NCBI GenBank assembly: GCA_017940255.1
Contig: JAGAZB010000044.1
Location: forward strand, 1-51,688
Length of the DNA stretch: 51,688 nt
Reading direction: 5' to 3'
DNA from: Treponema sp.
GTDB taxonomy: Bacteria; Spirochaetota; Spirochaetia; Treponematales; Treponemataceae
The notes under the pieces are model-generated. The model was not told the DNA's origin and did no database searches. It was given only the letters and a program-made list of their open reading frames with translations. Made by a program: the position numbers and the translations under genes. Below, piece after piece: positions 33,945 through 42,369 of the stretch; the stretch's first letter is position 1; each line of letters starts with the position of its first letter.

Positions 33945-36833
33945 TTACTCAGGTCTTTTGGCATAACGATGCGGGTGAACAGTACGAACCCGAGTACCCT
34001 TTCCCTGGCTGCTTGTGATTTCTATTGTTCCATGCATCAGATTAATTAGCGATTTAACAATATTTAAGCCAAGTCCCGAACTTGGAATTTTACGGTTAAC
34101 TTCGTTATCTTCACGAGAAAAATTTTCATATATGTGAGGCATAAATTCTTCGGAAATTCCAATTCCGTTATCCTCACATATAAATTCAATAAAACAATCT
34201 TCCTTACTTCTTCCCGGCAGCTGTCTTATTCCAAATTTGATTGTTCCACCCTCTGGTGTATATTTAAGAGCATTCTGAATAATATTCAAAACCACATCTG
34301 ATGTATGAATAACATCCTGATAAACATAAGGATTTGTCAGTTCGCTCCAATACTCAACCTTTATGTTTTTAGATTTTGCAATATCTGTAATGATATTATA
34401 AACATGTTCAACAGCGCTTGTAATATCTGTTGGACTTTCATCAAGAACAACTTCGTTTTTTTCAAGTCGTGAAAGTTCAAGAATATTATTTATAAAACAG
34501 AGCAGCTGATTTTCAGACTGTTTTGCCTTCGAAATATTTTCAAAAACAAGTTCGCTGTTCATCAAATTTGATTCAATATTTTTTGTATATTCAATGATTT
34601 TCTGCATAGGATTCAAAATATCCTGAGCAACATTGTATATAAAAATATTTTTTGCTTCGTTGGCCTTAGTTGCATCCTGGGCAACCTGTTCCAGGACAAA
34701 CTTTTTACGTTTTTCTTCAGCTTCCAAGTCTGCCCGGCGTTTTTCTTCAGTAATATCATTTATGAATACATAATAAATATCACCGTATTTTTCTGTTTTC
34801 ACAAAGCGGCCATAGTTTCTTACATACTTTATTTCACTTGAATTGTTTTTAATTCTGTACTCAACAAGATAAATTTCATTTTCAGGAGTAATCTGCCTTT
34901 GAATTTCCTCCTGTACACGGGCAAAATCATCTTCATGAATCAGCCCCTTAAAAGAATTTCCTGTTAATTGTCTGAACTCTTCCGCAGATTCACAGCCAAA
35001 AAGTTTCATTAAATCTGTATTAAAGGAAATAATTTCCAGATTTTCATCTGTGTGGTAAGAAATAAAACCGCCTGGCAGGCCTTCCGCAACCTCATTAGCC
35101 GCAAGCAGCATTTCATCGCCCATTGTTGCTAAATCATTTATACTTGTTTTTGCTGCATTTGCCTTTCTGCCACTCATCACAGAAGATTTTTTGATGTAAG
35201 TTTCAAAATCGTGTTCAGGAAGAGGACGTGAAAAGTAGAAGCCCTGTATAAAATCACACCCCAGAGATTTTAGAGTTTTAAACTGCTCGTTAGATTCGGC
35301 ACCTTCTGCAACTGTAAGAAAGCCCATTCTGTGTGCCATTTTGATTATGTTTTCAACAACAATCTTATTATCCTGAATATTTTTTACAAAAGTAATATCC
35401 AGTTTGAGAATATCGAGCGGGAAGGTAGAAAGAAGCCCCAGAGAAGAATAACCTGCACCAAAGTCATCCATCTCAATCATGAAACCAAGTTCCTGAGCTT
35501 TTTTTACCTGCGAAATTATTAGCTCTGTATTTTCGGAATAAAGAGATTCTGTTACTTCCAGATGAACAAGATTATGATCAATATTGTAATTATCTATTGA
35601 TTTTATCATCCTCTCAAAACAGTCCCCTTCCATAAAATCTCGTCTGGAAATATTTACAGAAATTGGAACAAGAGGGAAACCGTTTTGCTGCCAGTGCTGA
35701 ATATCTTTACAAACCTGGTTCAAAATAAACATATCCAGCTTTGTTATAAATCCGTTTCGTTCAAAAAGAGGAATAAACTGATTTGGAGACATAAAACCAT
35801 ATTCAGGATGATTCCAGCGAACAAGAGCTTCTGCCCCCGCAATATTTCCCGTAATTGTTTCATGCTTAGGCTGATAGAAGATTTTAAACTGTTCTTCTTC
35901 CAGACCACGCTCCATTGTTTCTATAATTCTCTGTTCATCAAGAAGCTGCTGCTGGAGTGTATCTTCGTAAAATGCAATATCTTTTCCGTAGATTCCCTTA
36001 ATTTCCCGGATGGCTAGAAAAGCACGGTCACAGCAAAGAAGAAGCTCCAGTTCAGGGTCAATCGGAGCATAAATACCAATTTTCACAACCTGATGCGGAA
36101 TTGGGGCTCTATCCATAAAGTAATTACGGATTTTAGTGATATTATCAACATCTACTTTATCAATATATTCAAAAAAGACTATAAACTGATCCCCGCCAAA
36201 CCTGCCGGCAACACCGTTTGGAACCATGCCGGCAAGACGCTTTGCAGTGTATGCAATAAATTCATTGCATTTTTCTTCGCCATATATTGTATTTGAAGAC
36301 TTAAAATTTTCAAAATCAAAGGCAATAATACAGAAATTCTTACCTTGCTTCTTGTTACGCAGCAATTCTGCCTTTCTTAAAAAAGCCTGCCGTGTAAAAA
36401 GTCCTGTTAATTCATCTCTTTCCAGCTCATTTATAACCTTGTGAGCTTCAGAAAGTTTTACCGCAGTTTTTACTCTGGCGCGAACACGAGTTTCATTAAA
36501 AGGCTTTCGTAAAAAATCAATTACATCAAGAGCAAGCAGTTCTTCATCCAATTTTGAATCTTCATAAGATGTAGAAATCAAAATAGGAAGATTTTGCAGC
36601 ACTGGAGTTCTTCGTATTTTTGTAAGCGTTTCAAGTGCCATATCAATATTGATTATGGCAGCCGAAATTGTGCTTGAATTATCATTTAAAAAGGAAATTG
36701 CAATATCTTTATCGAAAAAACTGATTACTTCAAAATCATCAGAAATAATTTTAGTCAGTTCATCGGCTTCAGAAGCAGATTGTTCGAGTATAAGAACTGT
36801 GGATTTCTCCATTTTTGTATAGTCAGGCATCAT
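33945..36833 (-). CDS. REC-GGDEF-EAL-PAS-HATPase signalling protein
   Basis: A 962-aa cytoplasmic protein. Residues ~10-130: receiver domain with phospho-acceptor Asp in INIDM and Lys in RKPF, but the usual acidic pair is E-Q. Residues ~140-300: GGDEF domain with GGDQF, so diguanylate cyclase activity is doubtful. Residues ~310-555: EAL domain with EALVRW, VNISRR, DDFGAGYSSL, KLD and IQGFYF, so c-di-GMP phosphodiesterase activity is likely. Then comes a PAS domain (~585-700), a HisKA-like helix pair in which the His of the H-box is replaced by Gln737 (NVAQDILNP), and an intact HATPase (~800-950: IIQNALKYTPEGG, EDNGIGIS, SGLGLNIV). It probably integrates a phosphate signal and a PAS ligand to control c-di-GMP hydrolysis. 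Confidence 0.85.
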   Translation of the reverse strand: MMPDYTKMEKSTVLILEQSASEADELTKIISDDFEVISFFDKDIAISFLNDNSSTISAAIINIDMALETLTKIRRTPVLQNLPILISTSYEDSKLDEELLALDVIDFLRKPFNETRVRARVKTAVKLSEAHKVINELERDELTGLFTRQAFLRKAELLRNKKQGKNFCIIAFDFENFKSSNTIYGEEKCNEFIAYTAKRLAGMVPNGVAGRFGGDQFIVFFEYIDKVDVDNITKIRNYFMDRAPIPHQVVKIGIYAPIDPELELLLCCDRAFLAIREIKGIYGKDIAFYEDTLQQQLLDEQRIIETMERGLEEEQFKIFYQPKHETITGNIAGAEALVRWNHPEYGFMSPNQFIPLFERNGFITKLDMFILNQVCKDIQHWQQNGFPLVPISVNISRRDFMEGDCFERMIKSIDNYNIDHNLVHLEVTESLYSENTELIISQVKKAQELGFMIEMDDFGAGYSSLGLLSTFPLDILKLDITFVKNIQDNKIVVENIIKMAHRMGFLTVAEGAESNEQFKTLKSLGCDFIQGFYFSRPLPEHDFETYIKKSSVMSGRKANAAKTSINDLATMGDEMLLAANEVAEGLPGGFISYHTDENLEIISFNTDLMKLFGCESAEEFRQLTGNSFKGLIHEDDFARVQEEIQRQITPENEIYLVEYRIKNNSSEIKYVRNYGRFVKTEKYGDIYYVFINDITEEKRRADLEAEEKRKKFVLEQVAQDATKANEAKNIFIYNVAQDILNPMQKIIEYTKNIESNLMNSELVFENISKAKQSENQLLCFINNILELSRLEKNEVVLDESPTDITSAVEHVYNIITDIAKSKNIKVEYWSELTNPYVYQDVIHTSDVVLNIIQNALKYTPEGGTIKFGIRQLPGRSKEDCFIEFICEDNGIGISEEFMPHIYENFSREDNEVNRKIPSSGLGLNIVKSLINLMHGTIEITSSQGKGTRVRTVHPHRYAKRPE

Positions 36834-36841
36834 TAAATAAA

Positions 36842-36850
36842 ATTATATCA
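36842..36850 (-). promoter_or_regulatory. Extended -10 promoter of the REC-EAL gene
   Basis: On the minus strand TGATATAAT (TATAAT 36842-36847) lies eight nucleotides before the ATG at 36833, with no Shine-Dalgarno sequence. It is divergent from the rubrerythrin promoter. Confidence 0.6.
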
Positions 36851-36895
36851 TAATTCCACTTTTATACAAATTCTTTTAGGAAAGTAAATTATCTG

Positions 36896-36904
36896 TGTTA
36901 TAAT
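36896..36904 (+). promoter_or_regulatory. Extended -10 promoter of rubrerythrin
   Basis: TGTTATAAT (TATAAT 36899-36904) is followed by a 36-nt gap to the ATG that contains GGAG at 36930-36933. In contrast to nearby genes this transcript has a normal leader and ribosome-binding site. Confidence 0.65.
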
Positions 36905-36940
36905 ATTTACATTATCTATTTATTTTGTAGGAGAAAACAA

Positions 36941-37501
36941 ATGAGTAAGTACGAAGGAACAAAAACAGAAAAAAACTTACAGGCAGCTTTTGCCGGCGAA
37001 TCTCAGGCTAGAAACAAATACACATATTTTTCGGCCGTAGCAGAAAAAGAAGGACTGACAAAGATTGCAGAAATTTTCAAGAAAACTGCAAATAACGAAG
37101 AGCAGCATGCAAAAATGTGGCTCACAGAACTTGGTGGCATTAACAGCACAAAAGAAAATCTTGCTGCTGCCGCTGATGGCGAAAATTTTGAATGGACTGA
37201 TATGTACGTTGGTTTTGCAAAAACTGCGGAAGAAGAAGGATTTAAGGAACTTGCCGCAAAATTCCGTGCAGTTGCTGCAATTGAAAAACGTCATGAAGAA
37301 CGCTACCGTTCACTTTTGAAGGATGAAGATTCAAAGGCCGAATTAAAGAAGAGCCCTGTTAAGATTTGGGAATGCCTTAAGTGTGGTCATATTGTTGTGG
37401 GAGACAAAGCTCCTGAATACTGCCCAACTTGTGGCGAATACAACCAGTATTTTGAAGTTCGCGAAGACAACTACGACCTCATTCTTACATGGGGCCGCTA
37501 G
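36941..37501 (+). CDS. rbr: Rubrerythrin
   Basis: A 186-aa non-haem iron protein that reduces hydrogen peroxide in anaerobes. The ferritin-like four-helix domain has its di-iron ligands in [27 protein letters not shown] and [11 protein letters not shown]. The C-terminal rubredoxin-like domain has two CxxCG pairs (CLKCG and CPTCG). This fits a strict anaerobe. It is divergent from the REC-EAL gene and monocistronic, and its 3' end is 19 nt from the convergent lipoprotein gene. Confidence 0.93.
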   Translation: MSKYEGTKTEKNLQAAFAGESQARNKYTYFSAVAEKEGLTKIAEIFKKTANNEEQHAKMWLTELGGINSTKENLAAAADGENFEWTDMYVGFAKTAEEEGFKELAAKFRAVAAIEKRHEERYRSLLKDEDSKAELKKSPVKIWECLKCGHIVVGDKAPEYCPTCGEYNQYFEVREDNYDLILTWGR

Positions 37502-37520
37502 AGCTGTCTTGCAAGCAAAC

Positions 37521-38564
37521 TTATTTTAGAATTTTATTGAATTCTGAAGGGAAACTTGCTTTTATTTCATCTTCTGCAGCCGCAACAATTTTGCGCTCCA
37601 CAAGAGCCTGCGCTGCAGTAAATCCGCTCTGCTTTGGCAGATTTTTATGATATGAAAGCTTGTTTCCGTTTGAAAGCGAAATGGAAAGACCAGGCTCTGC
37701 TGTAAGAGTTTCACCATACACGGTCTTTCCCATATCCAGTTCAACCAGCATTTCATAAACCGCTTCTGAGCGTTTAGAAGTAACTATAAAACCTGCATCT
37801 GAAACAATCTGAGAAAGACATCTGGAAAGTTTTACACCCTCATCACCAGCACCGCTTACATTTATATAAAATATAGAATTTATACGAGCCGCTTCTTTTT
37901 CAAGTTCAAGCCCTTCGGCAAGACGGCGGTCGGTTGCAAAAGCGCTTTCTTTACCCGGCTGAATAAGACGAGCCATTTCTAATGTGTCAAAAAAGTCTTC
38001 GGCAGGCTGCTGGCACATTGTTAAAAGGGAAATCTTTCTGAGTGGGTCTCGTTCAGAAGTAGCGTTATCATAGAAAGAGCGGAACTTATTTCTTGCGTCA
38101 CGCACAGTTCCTTCGTAAAGCTTCCATGCTTCTTCGCGGGTGATATAAGCACAGCAAACATACTGCTTTTTCTGACGATTAAACCAAACGGGAGTCTTTT
38201 TTACGTCGAACAGCTTGTTCAGTGATTCTAATGTAACAGTGCGTTCAATTTTGCGGGAAACAGAAGCATCTTTTGTTCCAGAATCTGTCATCACCTGGCT
38301 GCCCTCTACCACCGAATGAACTGTATGCGCAAAATATGAGCCCAGTTCGCTTTCGGCAAGGGCGGCAGCGCCAGCCTGATTAGCAGAAAATCCTATTCGC
38401 GCAATAAAGGCGCTGTTAGGGTAGACCGCTTCAATAGTATCATAGCTGGCCCAGAGTGGAACTTCGTTTTCTACCTGTTTAGAAGCGCAGCCCGCAAGAA
38501 TGAGTCCCAGAGCCAAAGCGCAAAGACTTCCCCACAGGAAAGCGCCAATCTTTTTATTCAGCAT
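37521..38564 (-). CDS. LPP20-like lipoprotein
   Basis: A 347-aa lipoprotein. The signal peptide and lipobox (LGLILAGC) end at about residue 22. The N-terminal half resembles the LPP20/lipoprotein family (VPLWASYDTIEAVYPNSAFI, then an Ala/Glu-rich helix). The C-terminal half (FYINVSGAGDEGVKLSRCLSQ) resembles Lpo-like or curli-assembly-type alpha/beta folds but is not identified. ATG 38564 is used because the longer frame crosses the upstream gene. It overlaps the upstream gene's stop by 11 nt, so it is coupled, and it is the last gene of the four-gene envelope operon. Confidence 0.65.
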   Translation of the reverse strand: MLNKKIGAFLWGSLCALALGLILAGCASKQVENEVPLWASYDTIEAVYPNSAFIARIGFSANQAGAAALAESELGSYFAHTVHSVVEGSQVMTDSGTKDASVSRKIERTVTLESLNKLFDVKKTPVWFNRQKKQYVCCAYITREEAWKLYEGTVRDARNKFRSFYDNATSERDPLRKISLLTMCQQPAEDFFDTLEMARLIQPGKESAFATDRRLAEGLELEKEAARINSIFYINVSGAGDEGVKLSRCLSQIVSDAGFIVTSKRSEAVYEMLVELDMGKTVYGETLTAEPGLSISLSNGNKLSYHKNLPKQSGFTAAQALVERKIVAAAEDEIKASFPSEFNKILK

Positions 38565-39321
38565 AAACGATATAAGAATCTGCTTCTTCAATTGCAGCAG
38601 AATTGTTAGAAGAAACTGAAAGTTCATTTTCAAGCTTTTCTTTTACAAGTCTCTTCAATTCAGCAGCTTCTGTTGTTGCTTCATCAATGTGCTCAAGTGA
38701 TTTTTCAAGCTGAGCATTGAATACCTTCTGATCCATAGACCAAACAGTGTAATATTCGTAGTAAGAATCTACAGGCTTATTCTTTTCAAGAACTTCAATC
38801 AAAGTCCAGTATTCTGCAACACGTTCAAGACCAGCAATACGAACATCCTGCAAAGCAATGCGGTAATCATTTAGAGCCTTGTTTACTTCAGTCTGATTAG
38901 CCTGCAAACCTTTAGCAGAAGCGTTTCCTTCCAATTTAGAAGTTACAACCTTACCAGTTACGCGTTCCAAAGCACCAGAAACTTCTGTTTCAACATCTAC
39001 AAGATTTACCCAAGATTTTACAAAATCAAGATTGTCACCACGACCAGTTACAACAAATACCTTTTTTCCTTCCAAATCTGGCATAGCCTTAGAAAGAACC
39101 TTCTGGCCATACTGACCTTCAGAAACCAGTTTTACCCACTGTGGAATTTCGCTTCCAAGTGTAGCACCCTGATAGTCTACAATCTGTCTTTTTACCTTTT
39201 TTACAGTTGCGCTTTTACCCTTAATTCCAGAACCTGAAACTTCAGTAGTTTTACAGCCTGCAAATCCAAGTGCTGCAAGTGCAATTGCTGCAGCCATAAT
39301 CATCTTTAAACTCTTTTTCAT
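38554..39321 (-). CDS. Putative LPP20-related lipoprotein
   Basis: A 255-aa lipoprotein with signal peptide and lipobox (LGFAGC, Cys22). The mature part contains GSEIPQWVKLVSEGQYGQKV and then an FVVTGRGDNLDFVKSW segment, a pattern of the LPP20 group, and a helical C-terminus. Its shape is related to the following gene's product. It is presumably anchored in the outer or inner membrane facing the periplasm. Operon position is third, with 33 nt from the Ser-rich lipoprotein gene. Confidence 0.6.
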   Translation of the reverse strand: MKKSLKMIMAAAIALAALGFAGCKTTEVSGSGIKGKSATVKKVKRQIVDYQGATLGSEIPQWVKLVSEGQYGQKVLSKAMPDLEGKKVFVVTGRGDNLDFVKSWVNLVDVETEVSGALERVTGKVVTSKLEGNASAKGLQANQTEVNKALNDYRIALQDVRIAGLERVAEYWTLIEVLEKNKPVDSYYEYYTVWSMDQKVFNAQLEKSLEHIDEATTEAAELKRLVKEKLENELSVSSNNSAAIEEADSYIVYAE

Positions 39322-39354
39322 ATAATCCTCCAGATTATTATATTTATTTTTAGT

Positions 39355-39858
39355 TTAATAATATCTATACAAATTAATTGAACCAACGTATCCAGAAACC
39401 TGCAGTTCATAACTGCCGGCATTGTAAGTTCTCTGATTTTTTGGTCGAATTCTAATATAAACCTTTAATTTTCCATCAACAGCGATTGTGTGACTACCAG
39501 TTGAATCATCTTCTACTGTACAAGAAGAAAATGAAGGATATTGTGAAACAGAAACTTCTGTTTTTCCATCATCATTTGTCCATTCAAGGGTGTATTCATT
39601 TTTTCCGGAAATAGATTCAAAATAATAGATTGCTTCGTCTGACCCAGAGTAAAAGGTTCCGGATACAGAATCATAAGTCCAGCTTTTTGAAGAAGAACCA
39701 CTGCTTGAACTAGAAGATGATGAATCACCATATTTTACACCAGCCAAAGAAGCAAGTGTAGAACAATCTTCCGGATTATTTTCATTAAGCTCATTTGCAC
39801 AAGAGGCTAGGGCAAAACAAAATGATACTAAAACTATTGATTTAATCAGTTTCTTCAT
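39355..39858 (-). CDS. Small Ser-rich lipoprotein
   Basis: A 167-aa lipoprotein with lipobox LASC (Cys20). A run of serines with Gly (DSSSSSSSSGSSSKSW, residues ~45-60) forms a flexible linker to a ~100-residue beta-rich C-terminal domain (GKLKVYIRIRPKNQRTYNAG). I do not recognise a family. Serine linkers of this kind occur in surface lipoproteins of gut bacteria. It follows the 747-aa envelope protein gene by 15 nt, so it belongs to the same operon. Confidence 0.6.
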   Translation of the reverse strand: MKKLIKSIVLVSFCFALASCANELNENNPEDCSTLASLAGVKYGDSSSSSSSSGSSSKSWTYDSVSGTFYSGSDEAIYYFESISGKNEYTLEWTNDDGKTEVSVSQYPSFSSCTVEDDSTGSHTIAVDGKLKVYIRIRPKNQRTYNAGSYELQVSGYVGSINLYRYY

Positions 39859-39873
39859 AAAACTCCCCCAAAA

Positions 39874-42117
39874 TTACCAGTTCAAACCAAAACTTACACC
39901 ATAATTATCTACATAGCCTGCGCCATAAAGATATTTCAGTTTATATACAAAACCTGCGCTAAAAATACTGAAGCACACATCTGCACCAGTAATTGTTTCA
40001 AACTGGAAGCCATACAAGTCTGTATCAAACATTTCTTCATTTCCAATAACAAAACCGCCAATTCCGGCAGCAAGATAAGGACGAATAAAACCAATTCTAA
40101 GAGAATAACCAACTACAAAATCTGCAGACCAGCCATAAAACTGGTCCCAGGATCTGCTATGTGAATATCCAGATTTGATGTAGGGAATAAAATAATCATT
40201 ATCGAAGCCGGCAAAGAAGTTATCTCCTCCTCCAAGAATAGAGAAAGAAGCACCAGCCCCTTCGTAAAATGGCCCGTTTACATAAACTAAATCTGAAAAT
40301 AATCCCGATCTTGCATGCTGACTGCGAATAAAAGAATCGCGTACATTTTGAGTTTGTTTTGCTACTTCTTCACGTCGCTCTTCGCGTTTTTCTTCCCGAA
40401 CCTGTGATTTTTCATTTTCTTCCTGAACTCTACGCGCCGCTTCAAAATTTCTCTCAGTATAAGAAATTATCGGCCGCCTGTTATCCTGGGTTTTAAAAAT
40501 CTGGAAAGAGAAAGGTTTTGCTTCGTAAATATCAAGGCTCTTGTTATAATTCACCTTAATTGCTATCTGCGAATAAAGATATGGAACAGAAGTTCTAAAG
40601 TACAAATCCGCCATATCTACTGTGTCCTGATACTTTTTATAACCGGCATCAGTAGATAAATCAGCTTTAGTTCCAGCCATAGATTCATACGGAATAGAAG
40701 TGTTTGGAAGCACAATCTGTCTTACATCAATCTTCTGGATATTATTCAAATTAAAGTCTGAATAAACATCCCAAACCATACGCTCGCCGTCAAATTCCGA
40801 AACTTCAAGAGAAAGATAATCATCCGTAACATCAATTGAACGGAAAACATAAGTTGTTTTTTCCATATCAGAAATATTTGCCTGAACCTGCTGTTTGTAT
40901 CCATCGATTGTTGGTTTAGCAGCACTTCTAAGCTGATTTTCACTAGATTTTTTCTGAGCAGAATACTTATCGCGAAGATCATTAATCTTCTGGCTGCGGA
41001 AATTCAAGGCACGCTGAGTAGGCGCACCGTTAGAAAGGTCTGCCTTACGCCAAGGTTCGGCGTTTATTTCATCAATTTCGGCCTGAAGTTTTTCGTCATA
41101 ATATGCGTTGTTCTGAGCAATTGCTTCTGCCAGCTGATTTTCAAGACGGCTCAAATTTCCACGTGCCGATTCAATCAGTTCAATTCGCTTTTTAAGGGGC
41201 AGGGAAGTAAGAGTTTCCTTTCTGATTGCAGAACGTGCTTCTTCAATAGCCTGAATATCTTTCATAAATTGTTCGCGCTGGGCATTCTGCATTTGCTCCA
41301 TTTCTTTCTGACGCTTCTGGTCTGCATTGGCCGCACCCTTCTGACGGCGCAAGTTTTCTTCAGCAATCTGGCGGTTCTTTTCTGCCATTTCAATCTTAAG
41401 CTGAAGGGCAAGCTCCTGAGCCTGAGAATCCATGCGCTCCTGTTCAGTTTTTGCATCTGCACGCAAAGCCGCAAGTTCGCGTTCTGCTTCTTCACGCTGG
41501 CGGGTATATTCCTGAACATACTTCTGGAAACTTTCGGCGGTATTATCCAAATGAAGCAGCTGATTTGTTACATCTGCAGAAAGACTAGAAATATAACCGC
41601 GCTTATTCAAACCAGAAAGAATATTGTAAACAAGGCCGTCAATCACCTGATCTTTTGTAAGTTCAGCAATTGCAAGGCGTTCAGAATTTTCTGTGATAAT
41701 CAGCTTCATTGTTTCAATTTCAGAAAGAGTACATACAAACTGAAAAGCACCGTTTCCCGCATTGTTGAGCGAAACGTTCATTACCAGGTCTGCGCGAATA
41801 CCCTTGTCGGCCGCATAAGCTGCTTCTTCGCTTCCAAGACCTGTTGCCGCTTCTATCTGAGACTGCTTTTGAATCTCGCGAAGCTCGTTATCGGTATCTG
41901 GTGTTCGAACACTAATTTCTGGAACCATTGTAAGGTCCTGTAGAAATTTCATGTAAGCAGAACTAACAAAAGCTTTGGTATTCTGATCAAGAGATGAATA
42001 ATTCTTTTTGTCGAGGGTAACCTTTAGCACCAGGTCTTTTTTTGCTGAGGCGGCCTGTGCAAATCCGGCTGAAATGAAAAGACCAAAAATAAACAAACTG
42101 AAAATTCTTTTCTTCAT
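39874..42117 (-). CDS. Exported coiled-coil protein with predicted C-terminal beta-barrel
   Basis: A 747-aa exported protein. A signal peptide (RIFSLFIFGLFISAGFAQA) precedes a ~190-residue N-terminal domain (ADLVMNVSLNNAGNGAFQFV) like other outer-membrane-associated TolB/FlgT-type lobes. Residues ~200-420 are a long Glu/Arg/Gln-rich coiled coil. The C-terminal ~150 residues have alternating aromatic strands (GYSHSRSWDQFYGWSADFVV) and end in FGLNW, the pattern of an outer-membrane barrel with terminal aromatic residue. ATG 42117 has AGGA 7 nt upstream. It heads the operon with three lipoproteins and probably spans periplasm and outer membrane. No family recognised. Confidence 0.6.
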   Translation of the reverse strand: MKKRIFSLFIFGLFISAGFAQAASAKKDLVLKVTLDKKNYSSLDQNTKAFVSSAYMKFLQDLTMVPEISVRTPDTDNELREIQKQSQIEAATGLGSEEAAYAADKGIRADLVMNVSLNNAGNGAFQFVCTLSEIETMKLIITENSERLAIAELTKDQVIDGLVYNILSGLNKRGYISSLSADVTNQLLHLDNTAESFQKYVQEYTRQREEAERELAALRADAKTEQERMDSQAQELALQLKIEMAEKNRQIAEENLRRQKGAANADQKRQKEMEQMQNAQREQFMKDIQAIEEARSAIRKETLTSLPLKKRIELIESARGNLSRLENQLAEAIAQNNAYYDEKLQAEIDEINAEPWRKADLSNGAPTQRALNFRSQKINDLRDKYSAQKKSSENQLRSAAKPTIDGYKQQVQANISDMEKTTYVFRSIDVTDDYLSLEVSEFDGERMVWDVYSDFNLNNIQKIDVRQIVLPNTSIPYESMAGTKADLSTDAGYKKYQDTVDMADLYFRTSVPYLYSQIAIKVNYNKSLDIYEAKPFSFQIFKTQDNRRPIISYTERNFEAARRVQEENEKSQVREEKREERREEVAKQTQNVRDSFIRSQHARSGLFSDLVYVNGPFYEGAGASFSILGGGDNFFAGFDNDYFIPYIKSGYSHSRSWDQFYGWSADFVVGYSLRIGFIRPYLAAGIGGFVIGNEEMFDTDLYGFQFETITGADVCFSIFSAGFVYKLKYLYGAGYVDNYGVSFGLNW

Positions 42118-42199
42118 ACTCACATCCTAAAAATATGTAAAATTATAGTTTATTGAAGTGGTTCTATCAATCAAAATTCCTCGAATTTGTGTTTTTAAC

Positions 42200-42290
42200 T
42201 GGGGTTGCAAGGGGGGGGGCGTGAGTGTTGCGAGCCTGTGCAAAGGGGGGAGCTTAAGCGTAACGGGCTTGTGTGGGGGCCTAAAAGAGT
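42200..42290 (+). other. G-rich intergenic segment before the GH10 gene
   Basis: Two loosely similar G-rich units (GGGGGGGGGCGTGAGTGTTG, then GGGGGGAGCTTAAGCGTAAC) lie about 38 bp apart. They recall the G-rich repeat at the window's left edge. The long G-runs on one strand could form a G-quadruplex. No gene is visible between 42118 and 42369 other than this and the promoter. Confidence 0.45.
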
Positions 42291-42352
42291 TCAGAGACTT
42301 CTATTTTCATACAATTTTAGGGTCTTTTCCTTATATTTTTTTATTTTCATTC

Positions 42353-42361
42353 TGCTATAAT
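42353..42361 (+). promoter_or_regulatory. Extended -10 promoter of the GH10 gene
   Basis: TGCTATAAT (TATAAT 42356-42361) ends eight nucleotides before the ATG at 42370, again without a spaced Shine-Dalgarno sequence. It predicts a leaderless transcript. Confidence 0.6.
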
Positions 42362-42369
42362 CGGACGGC

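Noticed and set aside
41269..41943. 224-codon open frame opposite the coiled-coil envelope protein
   Set aside because: It arises from the biased codons of the Glu/Gln/Arg-rich coiled coil on the other strand.
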